From positions 1 to 5,240 of the forward strand of contig SXQR01000182.1 of the NCBI GenBank assembly GCA_005792865.1: 5,240 nt of DNA, written 5' to 3'. This DNA is from Flavobacterium sp. GTDB lineage: Bacteria; Bacteroidota; Bacteroidia; Flavobacteriales; Flavobacteriaceae. The first letter of the stretch is position 1. Every line of letters starts with the position of its first letter. Below, piece after piece: positions 4,158-5,240 of the stretch. A program made the position numbers and the translations under genes. The notes under the pieces are model-generated. The model ran no database searches, was not told the DNA's origin, and worked only from the letters and a program-made list of their open reading frames with translations.

Positions 4158-5240
4158 ATGTTCGATATCGACGTATTGAAAGAAATGAAGCTTCCCGAGC
4201 TTCAGGAAATTGCAAAAGCTACCAAAAAAATAAAATTTGCCGGCGTTAAGAAAGAAGACCTGATCTACCGCATCCTTGATTTCCAGGCCGCAAACCCGGC
4301 GGCAGTCCCGCAAACCGAGGCTTCACGCCCAGAACAACGGCATGCCGACGAGCCCGCGCAGGACGATGCCAGGGAAGAGCCACGCCGCGAGCGCATGCGC
4401 ATCAAGCCGGGCCGCCCGAAGCTCAACAGGGATGCCGAACCCAAGCCAGAGAAGCCCGCCGATCTTTTTGCCGAAGCGCCCCGCGAGGAAGCGCCCGCAA
4501 TGGACGCGCCGCGCCGTGACGAGCAAAGGAGGGAAGAGCCACGCCGCGAGAAGCAGAAATTCCGCAAGGATTTCGAGAGGCCGCAGGAACCGCGCGAGGT
4601 ACGCGAACCGGAGTCTGCCGCCAGGCCAAACGACACAGAGGACCGCGATCGCCCGCATCAGAAGAGGCAACACGAAAACAAGAACAGGGAGCGCGACTTC
4701 CAGCCCAACCGCAACCGCGAGCAGCAGGGCGAGGCTCATCAGCCTGCCATTCAACCGCACAACCCTCCGCAGCAAAACACACCCCAGAACGGCAACGGCA
4801 ACACCCAACCCAACGGAAATCACAACAACAACGGGAACTTTGCGCCAAACGGCAACCAGAATCCCAATTTCAAGAAGAAGAACGTCAATGTCCGCGATGC
4901 CGATTTCGAGTTCGACGGCATCATTGAGAGCGAGGGCGTCCTGGAAATGATGCCTGACGGGTACGGTTTCCTGCGCTCATCCGATTATAATTACCTTGCT
5001 TCGCCCGACGACATCTACCTTTCCACCTCACAGATCCGGCTTTTCGGGCTTAAGACGGGTGACACGGTCAAGGGCGTCGTCCGTCCGCCAAAGGAAGGTG
5101 AGAAGTTTTTCCCGCTCGTCAGGGTATTGAAGATCAACGGGCACGATCCGCAGGTGGTTCGCGACAGGATCGCCTTCGAGCACCTGACACCGGTTTTCCC
5201 AACAGAAAAATTCAAGTTGGCCGAGCGCCAAAGCAATGTC
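4158..5240 (+). CDS. rho: Transcription termination factor Rho, N-terminal part with long disordered insert (truncated by window edge)
   Basis: Rho is the hexameric RNA-dependent ATPase that ends transcription. The window holds residues 1-361; the Walker A/B ATPase core lies beyond the right edge. Residues 1-43 form the helical Rho N-terminal domain (LPELQEIAKATK, then KKEDLIYRIL). Residues about 45-247 are a low-complexity insert: first rich in Arg, Glu and Pro (about 57-185), then rich in Asn, Gln, Pro and Gly (about 181-241; 15 Asn and 5 Gln among residues 201-240). The RNA-binding cold-shock domain follows, with EGVLEMMPDGYGFLRSSDYN (259-278), SPDDIYLSTSQIR and the linker TGDTVKGVVRPPKEGEKFFP. 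These align closely by eye with E. coli Rho, which has no such insert. The ATG at 4158 follows an AT-rich leader without a Shine-Dalgarno sequence. Frame is intact to the window edge. Confidence 0.97.
   Translation, partial: MFDIDVLKEMKLPELQEIAKATKKIKFAGVKKEDLIYRILDFQAANPAAVPQTEASRPEQRHADEPAQDDAREEPRRERMRIKPGRPKLNRDAEPKPEKPADLFAEAPREEAPAMDAPRRDEQRREEPRREKQKFRKDFERPQEPREVREPESAARPNDTEDRDRPHQKRQHENKNRERDFQPNRNREQQGEAHQPAIQPHNPPQQNTPQNGNGNTQPNGNHNNNGNFAPNGNQNPNFKKKNVNVRDADFEFDGIIESEGVLEMMPDGYGFLRSSDYNYLASPDDIYLSTSQIRLFGLKTGDTVKGVVRPPKEGEKFFPLVRVLKINGHDPQVVRDRIAFEHLTPVFPTEKFKLAERQSNV
4371..4391 (+). repeat. In-frame 21-bp direct repeat inside the rho insert, copy 1
   Basis: This 21-bp stretch, starting AGGGAAGAGCC, recurs exactly at 4530-4550. 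The offset is 159 bp, a whole number of codons, and both copies encode REEPRRE (residues 72-78 and 125-131). Exact identity at synonymous positions suggests a duplicated segment rather than independent selection for charged residues. Confidence 0.85.
4530..4550 (+). repeat. In-frame 21-bp direct repeat inside the rho insert, copy 2
   Basis: Exact second copy of the repeat at 4371-4391, in the same reading frame and encoding the same seven residues in the Arg/Glu-rich half of the insert. The flanking bases differ, so the visible duplication is limited to 21 bp. Confidence 0.85.

Noticed and set aside
4371..4550. Insertion element inside rho, judged from the 21-bp repeats
   Set aside because: The intervening sequence keeps the rho frame and the same amino-acid composition, and there are no inverted ends or transposase sequence.
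4276..4950. Open frames of 224 codons (plus) and 166 codons (minus, 4323-4823) over the rho insert
   Set aside because: Both are by-products of the GC-rich low-complexity part of rho. The rho frame continues intact into conserved RNA-binding residues, and the shadow peptides have no recognisable domain.

Overview
The window looks like ordinary chromosomal housekeeping DNA from a member of the Bacteroidota. Four things support this: a DUF4293 membrane protein, a family essentially confined to that phylum; a Rho factor with a very long disordered insert in its N-terminal half; start codons without Shine-Dalgarno sequences; and -7 boxes of the TAnnTTTG type upstream of two genes. Genus or species cannot be named from the sequence. 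Base composition is moderate, with GC-rich genes and AT-rich spacers.

Layout. From the left edge to 820 (minus strand) lies the N-terminal half of an MsbA-type ABC exporter, cut by the window. Immediately upstream of it, and probably co-transcribed, is truA (848-1645, minus). A spacer with a perfect 33-nt palindrome separates truA from a divergent YfcE-type metallophosphoesterase (1771-2265, plus). A 231-bp convergent spacer follows, carrying a long-spaced direct repeat and an imperfect hairpin. Next is an exonuclease III gene (2497-3270, minus). Upstream of it are two low-complexity arrays, an 11-unit heptanucleotide array (3290-3377 including a partial unit) and an AAAAACTTT-type array (3403-3473). 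Then come a strong intrinsic terminator (3503-3534) and the DUF4293 gene that it serves (3565-3978, minus). Finally rho (4158 to the right edge, plus) is transcribed divergently from DUF4293.

How the genes relate. They are functionally mixed: envelope lipid or drug export, tRNA pseudouridylation, a small phosphodiesterase, abasic-site DNA repair, an unknown membrane protein and transcription termination. Apart from the truA-exporter pair there is no sign of a shared pathway.

I did not find a new defence, mobile or biosynthetic system. The points most worth a second look are the charged and Asn/Gln-rich insert of Rho, which resembles phase-separating or prion-like Rho domains described elsewhere, and the cluster of unrelated intergenic repeat families on both sides of the exonuclease III gene.
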